From positions 124,312,148-124,376,147 of the forward strand of contig CM071598.1 in NCBI GenBank assembly GCA_036435485.1: a DNA stretch of 64,000 nt, in the 5' to 3' direction. This document shows positions 1 through 10,200 of this stretch, piece by piece. Position 1 is the stretch's first letter, and each line of letters opens with the position of its first letter. The notes under the pieces were generated by a model. The model had not been told where the DNA came from, made no database searches, and saw nothing but the letters and a program-made list of their open reading frames with translations. This stretch comes from Saposhnikovia divaricata. Taxonomy: Eukaryota; Streptophyta; Magnoliopsida; Apiales; Apiaceae. Position numbers and translations under genes: made by a program.

Positions 1-925
1 CAGTTAAGTGTGGTCGTTAAGGAAAATGGTGAAAACCCCTGAAACTTCGATTTAGGTTATAAACGGTTAAGTTCTGGAAACCTTTGGGGTAATATGAATA
101 CTTTAAACATATATTAAAGTTTCAAAAGGTAATGTTATACAAGAGTGTAGTGAGTAAGAGATGTGGTTCTAACGACGGTCCTTTTGTGTTTATAGAAACT
201 CCGGAAGAGGGACGAGCCATACCGTCAGGATATCGAAACCGAGGCAAGATTTCTTCTATCTCTATTTGTAAAACTACTTATCTTCACAAAGAAACTTGAT
301 TTTGTGAAATATATATGTGATGCTATTATTACTATATTGTGAAGAAATTGTCTTCCTTGAGTATTAATATTGAAAAGAAAGATATCTGAAGATGTATATG
401 AATATGGATATGAGTATAAGATGTATATGAATATGAATGAGAGTATGAGATGGATATGTACAAAGATGATTATGCATGAATTGAACATGCCTTATGATTA
501 AGAGAATAAGAGAGAATGGTATCAGTTGTTATCGAGGGTTATATGGTTATAATATTATATTAAAAATGTTCTTATTGAGTATCAGTGGTTTAATAAACAT
601 TATTTGATTTCTGAATTTGAAAGAGAGGTCTGAATCATAATCAAAGCCTTATGATATATATATATATTTTATAGAAGTAATGTGTGAGAATGGAAATGAT
701 ATGAGAGAATGATATGTGAAAACGAAAGTGAGAAAATGGAAATGTGGAATGATATTTTAAAAAGAGAATAACAATGTGATAAAGAGGGGGATTGCAACAG
801 ACTTGCGTAAGTGGCTGTGTCAGGGCTGTGTGCGACACAGTCCAGCATTTATTATTTTTATTACGGCACGAAGATGCCAAGGGAGGATGTTAGCAGGTGG
901 CCTTCCTCCAGGGATGATTTTCATT

Positions 926-978
926 CCTTCTACCGGTAGTAAAAAGAGAGCAGATACGATTAGGCGACTGATCATCGT
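926..978 (+). promoter_or_regulatory. Conserved LTR block shared with family B LTRs (copy in element A 5' LTR)
   Basis: The block starts CCTTCTACCGGTAG and ends GCGACTGATCATCGT. The same pair of sequences, at nearly the same spacing, occurs in family B LTRs at 9893-9948 (minus), 46083-46136 (minus), 54368-54421 (plus) and 60878-60933 (minus), and in the other A LTR at 7906-7958. The surrounding LTR sequence does not align between A and B. Both ends are palindromic (CTAC-NN-GTAG and TGATCA). I infer a cis-acting signal; its role is unknown. Confidence 0.55.
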
Positions 979-1044
979 CCTAACGTATCAGGCGACAGCA
1001 GATATCCCCAATGTTTTTGAAAAGAAAGTGTAGACAATGGTTTT

Positions 1045-1206
1045 CAGATTTCTATACTGAAAACAGAATAATGATATGAGATGATGGAATGATAGTTACA
1101 GATGAAGAAAAACTGATATTATGTTATTTCAGATTTCTATACTGAAACAGAATATTGATATGAGATGATGATATTATGGATACAGATGAAGAAAAACTGA
1201 TATTAT
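1045..1206 (+). repeat. 85-bp tandem duplication in the element A LTR
   Basis: Two diverged units, starting at 1045 and 1130, both begin CAGATTTCTATACTGAAA and both carry ACAGATGAAGAAAAACTGAT. The 3' LTR has the same pair at about 8025-8186, so the duplication predates this insertion. Confidence 0.8.
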
Positions 1207-1841
1207 ATTAATATAGATTACTTTCTTATAATAGTGAGTGGATGATGTATTATTAAATAAGAGCTTTACTCTTCCTTAAGGATTTTAATTGTTTCCTGCT
1301 ATTACATATGCCTATACATATATGTATACTTGTTCACATTCTAAATTTTAGTTACAGAATGATCTTGCTGAGCTATTATAGCTCACTCTTGCTATTTATG
1401 TATATAGCAGCTAGGTCCCATGCCGATACTACGTACCACACCCCGCAAGAGGGTAAGGGAAAGGCGACCTTTTGAGCGAGTGCTGGCGACCATCCCCGAG
1501 GTAGTGACAAGCGAAGGGGCTTAGTATACTTATGTAAATTAAGTGTGTAAGTTGTAATAAACTTTAGTTGTTGAAGTGCTTCCTGTAGAAGCTTTGTTCA
1601 ACAATGTACTTAGTAAATTCTGGGCTTGTAATAACTGCTAACTTTAAAACTTTTAAATATTGTGGTTGTTGTTCTATGAGCATATGACTGGTGTGTGTGT
1701 GTATTAGTGTGGGGTCAACTGCCTATTTATTTATTTATTTATTTAAAAAAAAAAAAAAAGGACTACAGAGATATTGATATTGATCGGAAATTGGACCTTG
1801 ACGGCCCGGATCCTTGACCCCGGATCCCGGGGCGTCACAGA

Positions 1842-1853
1842 TGGTATCAGAGA
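1842..1853 (+). other. Primer binding site of element A (initiator-Met tRNA type)
   Basis: TGGTATCAGAG begins two bases after the end of the 5' LTR. This is the usual plant primer site complementary to the 3' end of initiator-Met tRNA. The same core occurs reversed at 24351-24363, 45252-45263 and 60152-60163 next to the other elements' LTRs. Confidence 0.9.
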
Positions 1854-2034
1854 GCTAAGAGTCATATGCTCATAAACAAAAGTGATAATAATAAATGTAT
1901 CAGTTATAATATAAATTGTGAACTTCCATCAAGTTCAGGGGTGGTATATCGCAGGTAGTATTTACTTTAAGCATATATTATAATTTATTAGACTGTTACT
2001 AATAGAATTTTATGTTTTATTATAGGGAGCGGAG

Positions 2035-2922
2035 ATGGGTGAGCCGAGTCAGGACCCCCAGTGGCTAGGGAGGTCAGAGCAGGAGCTATTAGATCTTCAG
2101 CTGGCCGGGGTAGAGGTCCCCGAGTATGCAGTTGAGGACCTCAGGGAGAGACGCCGGGCGGCGGCTAGAGAGCGATTAGAGAGAGAGGAGGCAGAGGAGC
2201 AGAGACGGAGAGATGCTGTGGCCCTAGTGCCATATATGGGTAGACCTTCTACAGGATCTGACGAGGCAGGTCCTTCCAGAGTGAGATCGGAGATCCCTGA
2301 GGAGGAGAGGCCACTGCGTAAGAGGCCTAGGTTGTCAGTTATACCTGAGGAGCCGATTGAGTGGAGGGATATTCAGATGATTCCCACTCCTGTCCGACCC
2401 ATCCCGGTGCCGTCACCAGTTCCATCCCCTCTACCTAGTCCTGACCCTATAGATGATCCTTTTGAGCAGTTTACCCCTCCAGGGCATTTTGGTTTCTTTG
2501 AGGAGGAGGAGGATCCTTCAGAGGATGCTGAGACAGAGTCGGTTCCTCCATCCCCACCCTTTGCACCTCCACCACCTCCACCGGTGGATGCACCTCCCCT
2601 AGCTGTACCCCCTCAGGAGGCACCCCTACCGGCGGGTGACCCACTTTCAGCTACCTTATTGACCGAGTACTTTGCCCTTCAGGGACAGTTGGAGGAGTCC
2701 CGCAGGACTATAGACACCCTCCTACAGAGGTTAGAGAGAGGGAGAGGAGGGGTTATTCAGGATGGGATGTCTCTGGGGATGATCAGTATTGAGCTACGAG
2801 CATTAGGAGATATTAGGAGGTTGTTGGGTGATAGGGGAGACCCGGCATGGAGGGCCCAGATAGTTGATACGGTTACTACCATGGTGGTCCAGATACGGGA
2901 TGTTGTCAGGGCAGGGGTGTGA
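2035..2922 (+). CDS. Extra ORF between primer site and gag of element A; unknown function
   Basis: An intact 295-codon frame lies 181 bp after the primer site and 528 bp before gag. I do not recognise a known family. Residues 36-60 are a highly charged Arg/Glu helix. Residues 92-100 (RPLRKRPRL) resemble a basic nuclear-import signal. Residues 155-166 are acidic, 171-198 are proline-rich, and 205-236 look like a coiled coil. The tail contains IELRA at 252-256 and ends in a hydrophobic/Arg helix. A broken frame in the same relative place in element B1 (59256-60003, minus) has the same order: acidic stretches, prolines, Ala/Glu/Arg-rich helix, then IELRA. That argues for a real, fast-evolving retrotransposon protein rather than a chance frame. 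Capsid accessory, nuclear-targeting or silencing-suppressor roles are guesses only. Confidence 0.75.
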   Translation: MGEPSQDPQWLGRSEQELLDLQLAGVEVPEYAVEDLRERRRAAARERLEREEAEEQRRRDAVALVPYMGRPSTGSDEAGPSRVRSEIPEEERPLRKRPRLSVIPEEPIEWRDIQMIPTPVRPIPVPSPVPSPLPSPDPIDDPFEQFTPPGHFGFFEEEEDPSEDAETESVPPSPPFAPPPPPPVDAPPLAVPPQEAPLPAGDPLSATLLTEYFALQGQLEESRRTIDTLLQRLERGRGGVIQDGMSLGMISIELRALGDIRRLLGDRGDPAWRAQIVDTVTTMVVQIRDVVRAGV

Positions 2923-2942
2923 GCCGGGATAGTAGTTCGTCA

Positions 2943-3021
2943 CTAATCAGACTAGTCATCTTGCTGATGTCATTTTGGGGATTAGTTTAGTTGTCCACTG
3001 TTTTAATCCCAGTCTGATTAG
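2943..3021 (+). repeat. Inverted repeat (stem-loop) between extra ORF and gag
   Basis: CTAATCAGACT at 2943-2953 is the perfect reverse complement of AGTCTGATTAG at 3011-3021, giving an 11-bp stem and a 57-nt loop. It lies 20 bp after the extra ORF's stop in the element's genomic RNA. It could be a packaging or translation signal, but that is inference. The rest of 2923-3450 is AT-rich and shows no other coding signal. Confidence 0.5.
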
Positions 3022-3450
3022 AGGACAGTTAGTAGTACTTTTGGTGATATCGGATTAGTATGTACGGCTATGTTTTGGGTTTCGAACCTTGTATTAGATG
3101 ATGTATATTATTAGCAGTAAAAGATGTTGTACCCAAATTGTAAAATATTTATGTACATTAATGAAGTTTGTGCATTTCTATCTAAATTTTTGCTGCATAT
3201 TTTTGTATAATAAATGTTGAGACTCAGAAATATTGATGTATAAAAGGTGATTGACTTAATGAAAAGGCTATCGTGTTAAGGGCGATACACTTACCTACTA
3301 AAGTTATGGTATAATTAGATGTAAATCGCATGATAAAGATATTGTGATATGCAAATGAGCTAATTAATGATATAATTGTGTATATAGAAATGATGTATAT
3401 AGTAACCCAAATTCGGGTAATTAATAAGGACTATTGTTATGTACAGAACT

Positions 3451-4743
3451 ATGCCGCCTAGACGTGACAGTAGAGCGAATGCAAGGGAAAATGAGAGAGA
3501 CGAAAGAAGTCGAAATATCGAAGGTACTAGACTGAACGAAAATGCTCATAATGAAGAAAATCATGAAGAAGGAGAAGAGGAATCAACTGGCCAACAAAGG
3601 AATCCGGGAGGTGATCCCTTTGCCCAATTCATGGACTTATTAAGGCAGAATTTAGCAAATCCACAGAATCCTCAACCACCACCTGTTCTCCCCAACCAGG
3701 CAGCTAGTTCCTTTCGTGCCTTTAAGTCATTAAAGCCCCCAGAATTCGAGGGAACCACTAACCCAGTAGTAGCCAGGGCATGGCTAAAAGAAATGGAGAA
3801 AGCTTTCGAAATACTGAGGATAGAGGAAGATCAGAAAACAGTTTTTGCAGCCTATCTCCTAAAGGGAGAGGCAAATTACTGGTGGGAAGCTAGGAAGAAC
3901 CAAGAGGAAGCGGGAGTGATAACCTGGGAGCGTTTCACTAGGGTGTTCCTAGAAAAGTATTCTCCTAGGTATCTAGAAAACCAAATGGAATTAAAGTTTC
4001 TGGAGTTAAAACAGGATAACCTAACAGTGGCAGAGTATGAAAATAAATTCTCAGAACTGTCGAGGTTTGTTCCCGAGTTTGTGCGTACTGAAGAACAACG
4101 TGCAAAAAGGTTTCAACAAGGGTTAAAACCCTGGTTACGAACGAGAGTGGCCCCATTTGAGTTAACTGATTATGCTGCAGTGGTTCAAAAGGCATCAATT
4201 ATAGAGGCCGAGAGTGAGCAGGCTCAAATAGGTCGAGAGAATAAGAAAAGAAGATTTGAGGGCCCAAAAGGAGGTTTAAGTGAGGGAAGCTACTTTAACA
4301 AAGGAGGTAAAGGACAAAAATCTCAATTTGTGGGAAAGTCGGGGGGTAACAAGACTACTAGTGAGACGGTGAGTCAGGGTGGAAAATCTTTGGGAACATT
4401 TCAGTCCAATCAATCACGACCACCATTACCAGATTGTGAGACGTGTGGTAAAAAGCATATAGGAGTCTGTAGAGTGCTGGGAGTAACTTGTTTTAAGTGT
4501 GGACAAAAAGGACACTACTTTAACCAGTGCCCATCAACTGATGCAAACCCTAAAAGAGATGTTAAGTGTTACCAGTGTGGGAAACTAGGACACTTTGCTA
4601 GAGATTGCCGTTCAGGTGGGTCATACGCGTCAGGACAGAGTGGGGCTGCTTCAAATAGGCCTACTGCTAGAGTGTACAACATGACCTTAGGGGAAGCGTT
4701 GACAAAACCAGATGCGGATACAGGTACTTGCTTTTTGATTTAA
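3451..4743 (+). CDS. gag: Gag (capsid and nucleocapsid) of element A
   Basis: This is the structural protein that packages the element RNA into cytoplasmic particles. The frame opens at 3439, but I prefer the ATG at 3451 because the gags of B1 and A2 also begin MPP plus basic residues there. A charged Glu/Asn/Arg N-terminus is followed by the plant retrotransposon capsid domain (KPPEFEG, ARAWLKEMEKAF, YLLKGEANYWWE, FLELKQ, FQQGLKPWLR). Three zinc knuckles follow in the C-terminal third: CETCGKKHIGVC, then CFKCGQKGHYFNQC and CYQCGKLGHFARDC. The first is a short variant and the other two are CX2CX4HX4C. The frame ends soon after the last knuckle, where pol would begin in a complete element. It is uninterrupted, as expected for a gag still in use. 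Confidence 0.93.
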   Translation: MPPRRDSRANARENERDERSRNIEGTRLNENAHNEENHEEGEEESTGQQRNPGGDPFAQFMDLLRQNLANPQNPQPPPVLPNQAASSFRAFKSLKPPEFEGTTNPVVARAWLKEMEKAFEILRIEEDQKTVFAAYLLKGEANYWWEARKNQEEAGVITWERFTRVFLEKYSPRYLENQMELKFLELKQDNLTVAEYENKFSELSRFVPEFVRTEEQRAKRFQQGLKPWLRTRVAPFELTDYAAVVQKASIIEAESEQAQIGRENKKRRFEGPKGGLSEGSYFNKGGKGQKSQFVGKSGGNKTTSETVSQGGKSLGTFQSNQSRPPLPDCETCGKKHIGVCRVLGVTCFKCGQKGHYFNQCPSTDANPKRDVKCYQCGKLGHFARDCRSGGSYASGQSGAASNRPTARVYNMTLGEALTKPDADTGTCFLI

Positions 4744-5378
4744 ATTTGGTGTGTAAGTCTTTGGTTAAGGATCGACTTAATCAATTAATGGAATAAATAA
4801 GTTAATAAAATAGATAAGGAAAATCAGTATCTGTTAAGGGCTAGGAAACGTTATGAAAAGAAAAGTAGGAGTGTTTTGGGAAAACACAAGCTCGTTGAGA
4901 CGAACAGGAAATATATATTATAGGTAGTATTTCTTACAATTGTTTTAAAGAATATTATTAGAGCTTATTTTCTGGAAAATTTTACAGAGAGGAGCTATAG
5001 GAATATTGAGGAATTAATATTTATGTCATGATAGAGATCAGAAGATGGTCAAACCATAAGTGAGATACACTACCATTCAGAAAAGGTCAATGTAGTGGCG
5101 GATATCTTCGTCAAAAGAGGAAGGAGAGACGAGATAACCTGGAATGACTGGAAACAGGAGGAGATTTGTGAGGAAAAGACAGTAAAAGGACTGCTATTGA
5201 TAAACTAAATGGCATGTTGATGAATGACAAGGAAGTTATGTTAGTATATTTCTGCGCAAACAAGATAGATATATTATAGAAGGAAAAAGGATAAAGGAAG
5301 TAGTGTGGAAGTTAGAAGATGTGAATGAGAAAGATACTTATGGACATTTCCAACATGATTCCGGGACGGAATCCTTTT
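4744..5378 (+). pseudogene. Remnants of pol in element A (RNase H end and C-terminal tail only)
   Basis: No long frame survives. At 5062-5130 the translation EIHYHSEKVNVVADIFVKR resembles the end of RNase H in the sister elements (YHPGKANVVADALSRK). At 5282-5380 a frame with KEVVWKLE followed by a short acidic stretch resembles the chromodomain tail and ends just before the polypurine tract. Protease, reverse transcriptase, most of RNase H and the integrase core are gone. The scraps show that A descends from a complete chromovirus by internal deletion. Confidence 0.75.
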
Positions 5379-5391
5379 AAGGGGGGAAGGA
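5379..5391 (+). other. Polypurine tract of element A
   Basis: AAGGGGGGAAGGA lies directly before the 3' LTR and primes plus-strand DNA synthesis. The preceding GGGACGGAATCCTTTT is also nearly shared by the A2, B1 and B3 elements. Confidence 0.9.
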
Positions 5392-8300
5392 TGTAATAAC
5401 CCTAACTTCAGTAATGCTACAGTGGTCACATGAATAGTAAATTTCGAGGATTTAGAGAAATGGTATATAGGTACCCTATAATGGAAACATAAAATGAATA
5501 AACAGAAACCATATTAGTATTGTACAATGGAAATAAGTGACTCGAAATGACGTTAGATTTCAGAAATTCCTGAAGCATGGATTTTGAGGATTTTGATTTC
5601 GAATAAGCTTCTATTGGATATTAAGGAGCATGGAAACATTATAAGAATTATATATTGAGGAATTAGTGAATTTAGATTTAACCAAGGGATTATTAAGTTA
5701 AGAGAATACCAATGGAATTTAGATTTTTAAATGATTTTAAAACCACTGAGATAATGAGGTACATTCGAAACGAACCACAATTAGACGCATATGGAGACCA
5801 AGCAACCAAGATTAGTAATATAACAAGGATACATACCACATTATTTACCAATGTGATTGGCATTTTACTTAGAAAATTAAGAAATTGGGAGATTAGCTCA
5901 TCCTAATGACATCATCATCCACTAACTTGTTTTAAGGGGGTAAATTAGTAACTTTGCAAGGTTTTAATCACTAAATATCTACCAAGCTTCCAAAGTACTC
6001 TAGTATTAGCAAGATTAGATAAGATAAGACCAAAACAAAACACAAAAACCTCTCCCCCTTCTTGTTTCTTCCATTCGGCCAAAGTAAGAAAAAAAAAAAA
6101 GAGAAAAATCAAAAATCAAAACCCTAGCTAGCTTTAACATAAAATCAAGAGATAATTCATGGAGCTTCTTGGAGGATAGAAAGAGAGATTCACAAAGTTT
6201 CAAGGCCAACCAACATCATCTAACAAGGTAATAAAATCTCCAAAGTTGATGATGAATAGTGATGAATAGTAGTTTTCTAAGAACTAACTTGATTTTCATG
6301 GTTCTTTTAGTTGATTCAAGCCATTGTAAGGTTGTTTAAGGGCTAGCTAAGGATTATTAAGTGTTGATAAAGCTTCAAGAAGGTATAAACATGCTTGCCC
6401 TTTTATATTTATGGTAGATATTGAAGTGGTTGGTAGTTAAGTGGTGTTAATGTAATGTTTATGATGATTATGTGTTATAAGTGGTTTGTTTTGATGTGAA
6501 AATTGTGTTGTGGACTTGTAACCATGGCTGGTGAAGAATACCACATGGTGTAGGTGATGATTATGGTGTTTGATAATTGATTTGGAGGAGTTGGATTTAT
6601 GGAAAGTATGAAATTATAGCCGTTATAATGCCCGATTTTCGTTAGGATGTAAGTTGCCCTGTTTTGGACCCCCTGCATCCGTACGGTACCCTACTGTCCA
6701 GGTTCCTATTTAACTATGAAATGATAGAGCTTAGTTCATAGATCGTTTTGATATAAGGTGCGTTAAAATCTGATGAACGGTTTAGGAGAAAAGTCAGTTT
6801 TAGTGAAAGCGGTTCAGAAACCGAGAAACTGTAAATGTATCAAACTTGAGGTTACAATTACCATACTTTAACATTGTTAAAAGTCACGAAATTTTGGGAT
6901 ATGGTAGTAGTGTGGTCAAAGAACTATTTCCAGTTGACCTTACATTAAAATTCGAAACCCATATTTTCTGAGAATTTTTACAGTTAAGTGTGGTCGTTAA
7001 GGAAAATGGTGAAAACCCCTGAAACTTCGATTTAGGTTATAAACGGTTAAGTTCTGGAAACCTTTGGGGTAATAAGAATACTTTAAACATATATTAAAGT
7101 TTCAAAAGGTAATGTTATACAAGAGTGTAGTGAGTAAGAGATGTGGTTCTAACGACGGTCCTTTTGTGTTTATAGAAACTCCGGAAGAGGGACGAGCCAT
7201 ACCGTCAGGATATCGAAACCGAGGCAAGATTTCTTCTATCTCTATTTGTAGAACTACTTATCTTCACAAAGAAACTTGATTTTGTGAAATATATATGTGA
7301 TGCTATTATTACTATATTGTGAAGAAATTGTCTTCCTTGAGTATTAATATTGAAAAGAAAGATATCTGAAGATGTATATGAATATGGATATGAGTATAAG
7401 ATGTATATGAATATGAATGAGAGTATGAGATGGATATGTACAAAGATGATTATGCATGAATTGAACATGCCTTATGATTAAGAGAATAAGAGAGAATGGT
7501 ATCAGTTGTTATCGAGGGTTATATGGTTATAATATTATATTAAAAATGTTCTTATTGAGTATCAGTGGTTTAATAAACATTATTTGATTTCTGAATTTGA
7601 AAGAGAGGTCTGAATCATAATCAAAGCCTTATGATATATATATATATTTTATAGAAGTAATGTGTGAGAATGGAAATGATATGAGAGAATGATATGTGAA
7701 AACGAAAGTGAGAAAATGGAAATGTGGAATGATATTTTAAAAAGAGAATAACAATGTGATAAAGAGGGGGATTGCAACAGACTTGCGTAAGTGGCTGTGT
7801 CAGGGCTGTGTGCGACACAGTCCAGCATTTATTATTTTTATTACGGCACGAAGATGCCAAGGGAGGATGTTAGCAGGTGGCCTTCCTCCAGGGATGATTT
7901 TCATTCCTTCTACCGGTAGTAAAAAGAGAGCAGATACGATTAGGCGACTGATCATCGTCCTAACGTATCAGGCGACAGCAGATATCCCCAATGTTTTTGA
8001 AAAGAAAGTGTAGACAATGGTTTTCAGATTTCTATACTGAAAACAGAATAATGATATGAGATGATGGAATGATAGTTACAGATGAAGAAAAACTGATATT
8101 ATGTTATTTCAGATTTCTATACTGAAACAGAATATTGATATGAGATGATGATATTATGGATACAGATGAAGAAAAACTGATATTATATTAATATAGATTA
8201 CTTTCTTATAATAGTGAGTGGATGATGTATTATTAAATAAGAGCTTTACTCTTCCTTAAGGATTTTAATTGTTTCCTGCTATTACATATGCCTATACATA

Positions 8301-8817
8301 TATGTATACTTGTTCACATTCTAAATTTTAGTTACAGAATGATCTTGCTGAGCTATTATAGCTCACTCTTGCTATTTATGTATATAGCAGCTAGGTCCCA
8401 TGCCGATACTACATACCACACCCCGCAAGAGGGTAAGGGAAAGGCGACCTTTTGAGCGAGTGCTGGCGACCATCCCCGAGGTAGTGACAAGCGAAGGGGC
8501 TTAGTATACTTATGTAAATTAAGTGTGTAAGTTGTAATAAACTTTAGTTGTTGAAGTGCTTCCTGTAGAAGCTTTGTTCAACAATGTACTTAGTAAATTC
8601 TGGGCTTGTAATAACTGCTAACTTTAAAACTTTTAAATATTGTGGTTGTTGTTCTATGAGCATATGACTGGTGTGTGTGTGTATTAGTGTGGGGTCAACT
8701 GCCTATTTATTTATTTATTTATTTAAAAAAAAAAAAAGGACTACAGAGATATTGATATTGATCGGAAATTGGACCTTGACGGCCCGGATCTTTGACCCCG
8801 GATCCCGGGGCGTCACA
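5392..8817 (+). repeat. Element A 3' LTR (complete, 3426 bp)
   Basis: It begins TGTAATAACCC right after the polypurine tract and ends GGGGCGTCACA. The last 1837 bases match the window's first 1839. It contains an 85-bp tandem duplication (about 8025-8186) and the conserved block at 7906-7958. The 5 bases that follow (ctaaa) would be the target-site duplication; the left copy is outside the window. Confidence 0.93.
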
Positions 8818-9178
8818 CTAAAAATAAGCCCTAAAGACACATTTAATGTGACATTAATTAAACCCAAGATGGTCCAAATGTGGGGCCCACCAACAAGGCC
8901 CAAACCCTATATTTAATATTAATTTCGTAATTAATATTAAGGGTAATAGACAGCTCAGCAAATAAGAGTCAAATAAGGATACTACTCCTGCTAGACTTAG
9001 CCTCCAAGGCATCCAATTCGATATGGAAATAGACTCCTACAAGGAAGGAGTCTAGATCCTTTCTCAAGGCGGTGGCTTGCCCACCAAGTCTCCAAATCCT
9101 ACCATAATTCTAGGGCTTCTCAGCCTATGTAAAGGGCCTGACCCCTCATTCTCGGAACTACATTTTTGGCTTGATTCT
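8818..9178. other. Strip between elements A and B1; possible edge of another LTR
   Basis: This 361-bp strip holds no credible gene. Its right end looks like the promoter-leader part of an unrelated LTR (TATGTAAAGGGCCTGACC followed by a C/T-rich stretch). Both neighbours seem to have inserted into it or beside it. The five bases attct at 9174-9178 are the candidate target-site duplication of B1; the partner lies beyond the window. Confidence 0.35.
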
Positions 9179-10065
9179 TGTAACAGTCCCAGATCCGGGG
9201 TCGGGGACCTGGTCGTTACGGTCTCATATTCCATAAACAATACTTGCACTTGAATCATAATAAATAAATAACATGCTATGACCCCCACAATAATACCACA
9301 TCACACACAACCAGTTATAGTCCCAAAGATGAAATTGAAATAAATCTCTACTTATAGGATCCACAAGTTAATAGATATTACAACCCAAAATGATTACAGC
9401 ATAAGTTTAATAGTTTCTACCGTTGATTAACATTAGTCATACATATAATTAAGGCTAATAAACAAAAGTTGCCAGTCTAGTCTACTGGTTGCTCCTACCT
9501 CAACAATGGAAGCAACGATATCAGCGGGCAGTCCTACGACTGAGGTCACCTGCTTGCGCCGAGTGCGCCTTACGCGGGCCATCAGACCTAGCTGTTGTTG
9601 TGATATAATAAATAAAGCAAGGGTGAGCAATAGCCCACCAAAAATAATGTATAACTGAACAATAATATATAACAGTAAAAAAAAATATATCCTTGAAACC
9701 ATATGCCATGCATGAAACGAAGAAGACACTAGTATAATGTAAAAGATGAAGTTACGAGGTAAGTAAAGGTACTTTTAGTTCTAAACAGTTTTCAAACCCT
9801 GTCAACACGAGTGATACTTCATGTTGCAGAAAATAAATAGATTTGGATGATGAACGAATAATGGAGTATGTCGCGCCAGATGACACCAACTTACGATGAT
9901 CAGTCGCAGATCGTGCATCTCAAAATTTGTTTCTCTACATGTAGAAGGAAGAACATATGGACACCACCATATGCCGGATCTCCCTAGCCATCTTTGGGCT
10001 TAGACGGGACCGGCGCCACTCGGACTCTAATTCCAGGATGGACTATCCCACACCCTGTTATACCA
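9179..10065 (-). repeat. B1 3' LTR, segment 1
   Basis: It begins TGTAACAGTCCCAGATCC and aligns with the start of the 5' LTR at 60168 at roughly 97% by eye. The conserved block is at 9893-9948. CACTA-1 interrupts it after 10065. Confidence 0.88.
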
Positions 10066-10200
10066 CACTACAAGAAATTAAGTATTTGCCTAGCAATAAT
10101 TTACCTACCATTAAATATTAGTAAGTAAAAGTATCTTTATCTACCAAAATTTATATGCAAATGTTATTAGTAGGTAAATAGTAATGATTTAAAAGAAGTT
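10066..10200. repeat. Left end and subterminal repeats of CACTA-1
   Basis: Short motifs of the type TACCTACC / GTAGGTAA / GTAAGTAA recur in both orientations within about 130 bp. They recur at the other end (12830-12990, with TACCTAC and GTAGGTAA). In CACTA elements such subterminal motifs bind the element-encoded TNPA-type protein. Confidence 0.65.

Larger units (their letters stand above)
1..1839 (+). repeat. Element A 5' LTR (3'-most 1.84 kb; start lies outside window)
   Basis: This matches 6981-8817 base for base except for four substitutions (one each near positions 94, 271, 1433 and 1812) and a poly-A length difference near 1745-1759. It ends in CACA directly before the primer site. 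Short open frames in it (for example 776-1033) recur identically in the other LTR and resemble no known protein, so I treat them as non-coding. Confidence 0.93.
1..8817 (+). mobile_element. Element A: young non-autonomous Ty3/gypsy (Tekay-like) LTR retrotransposon with extra ORF and gag but no pol (5' end cut by window)
   Basis: Bases 1-1839 recur at 6981-8817, marking two LTRs. Between them lie a tRNA-iMet primer site, an extra ORF, a gag gene, pol scraps and a polypurine tract. The complete 3' LTR is 5392-8817 (3426 bp) and begins TGTAATAAC and ends GGCGTCACA. The 5' LTR starts before the window, so its target-site duplication cannot be checked. Over the 1839 shared bases I count four substitutions plus a two-base difference in a poly-A run, so insertion was recent. 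Protease, reverse transcriptase and integrase are missing. Movement must therefore have relied on enzymes from a related element, as in the TR-GAG class of plant non-autonomous elements. Confidence 0.93.

Noticed and set aside
225..1033. Short frames on both strands (for example 225-488, 641-880, 776-1033), repeated at 7205-8013
   Set aside because: They are the two LTR copies of element A. The apparent conservation comes from LTR identity, the peptides are low-complexity (Ile/Tyr/Ser rich), and no family is recognised.
1842..1853. Possible tRNA gene fragment
   Set aside because: The tRNA-complementary sequence is the retrotransposon primer binding site; no cloverleaf surrounds it.
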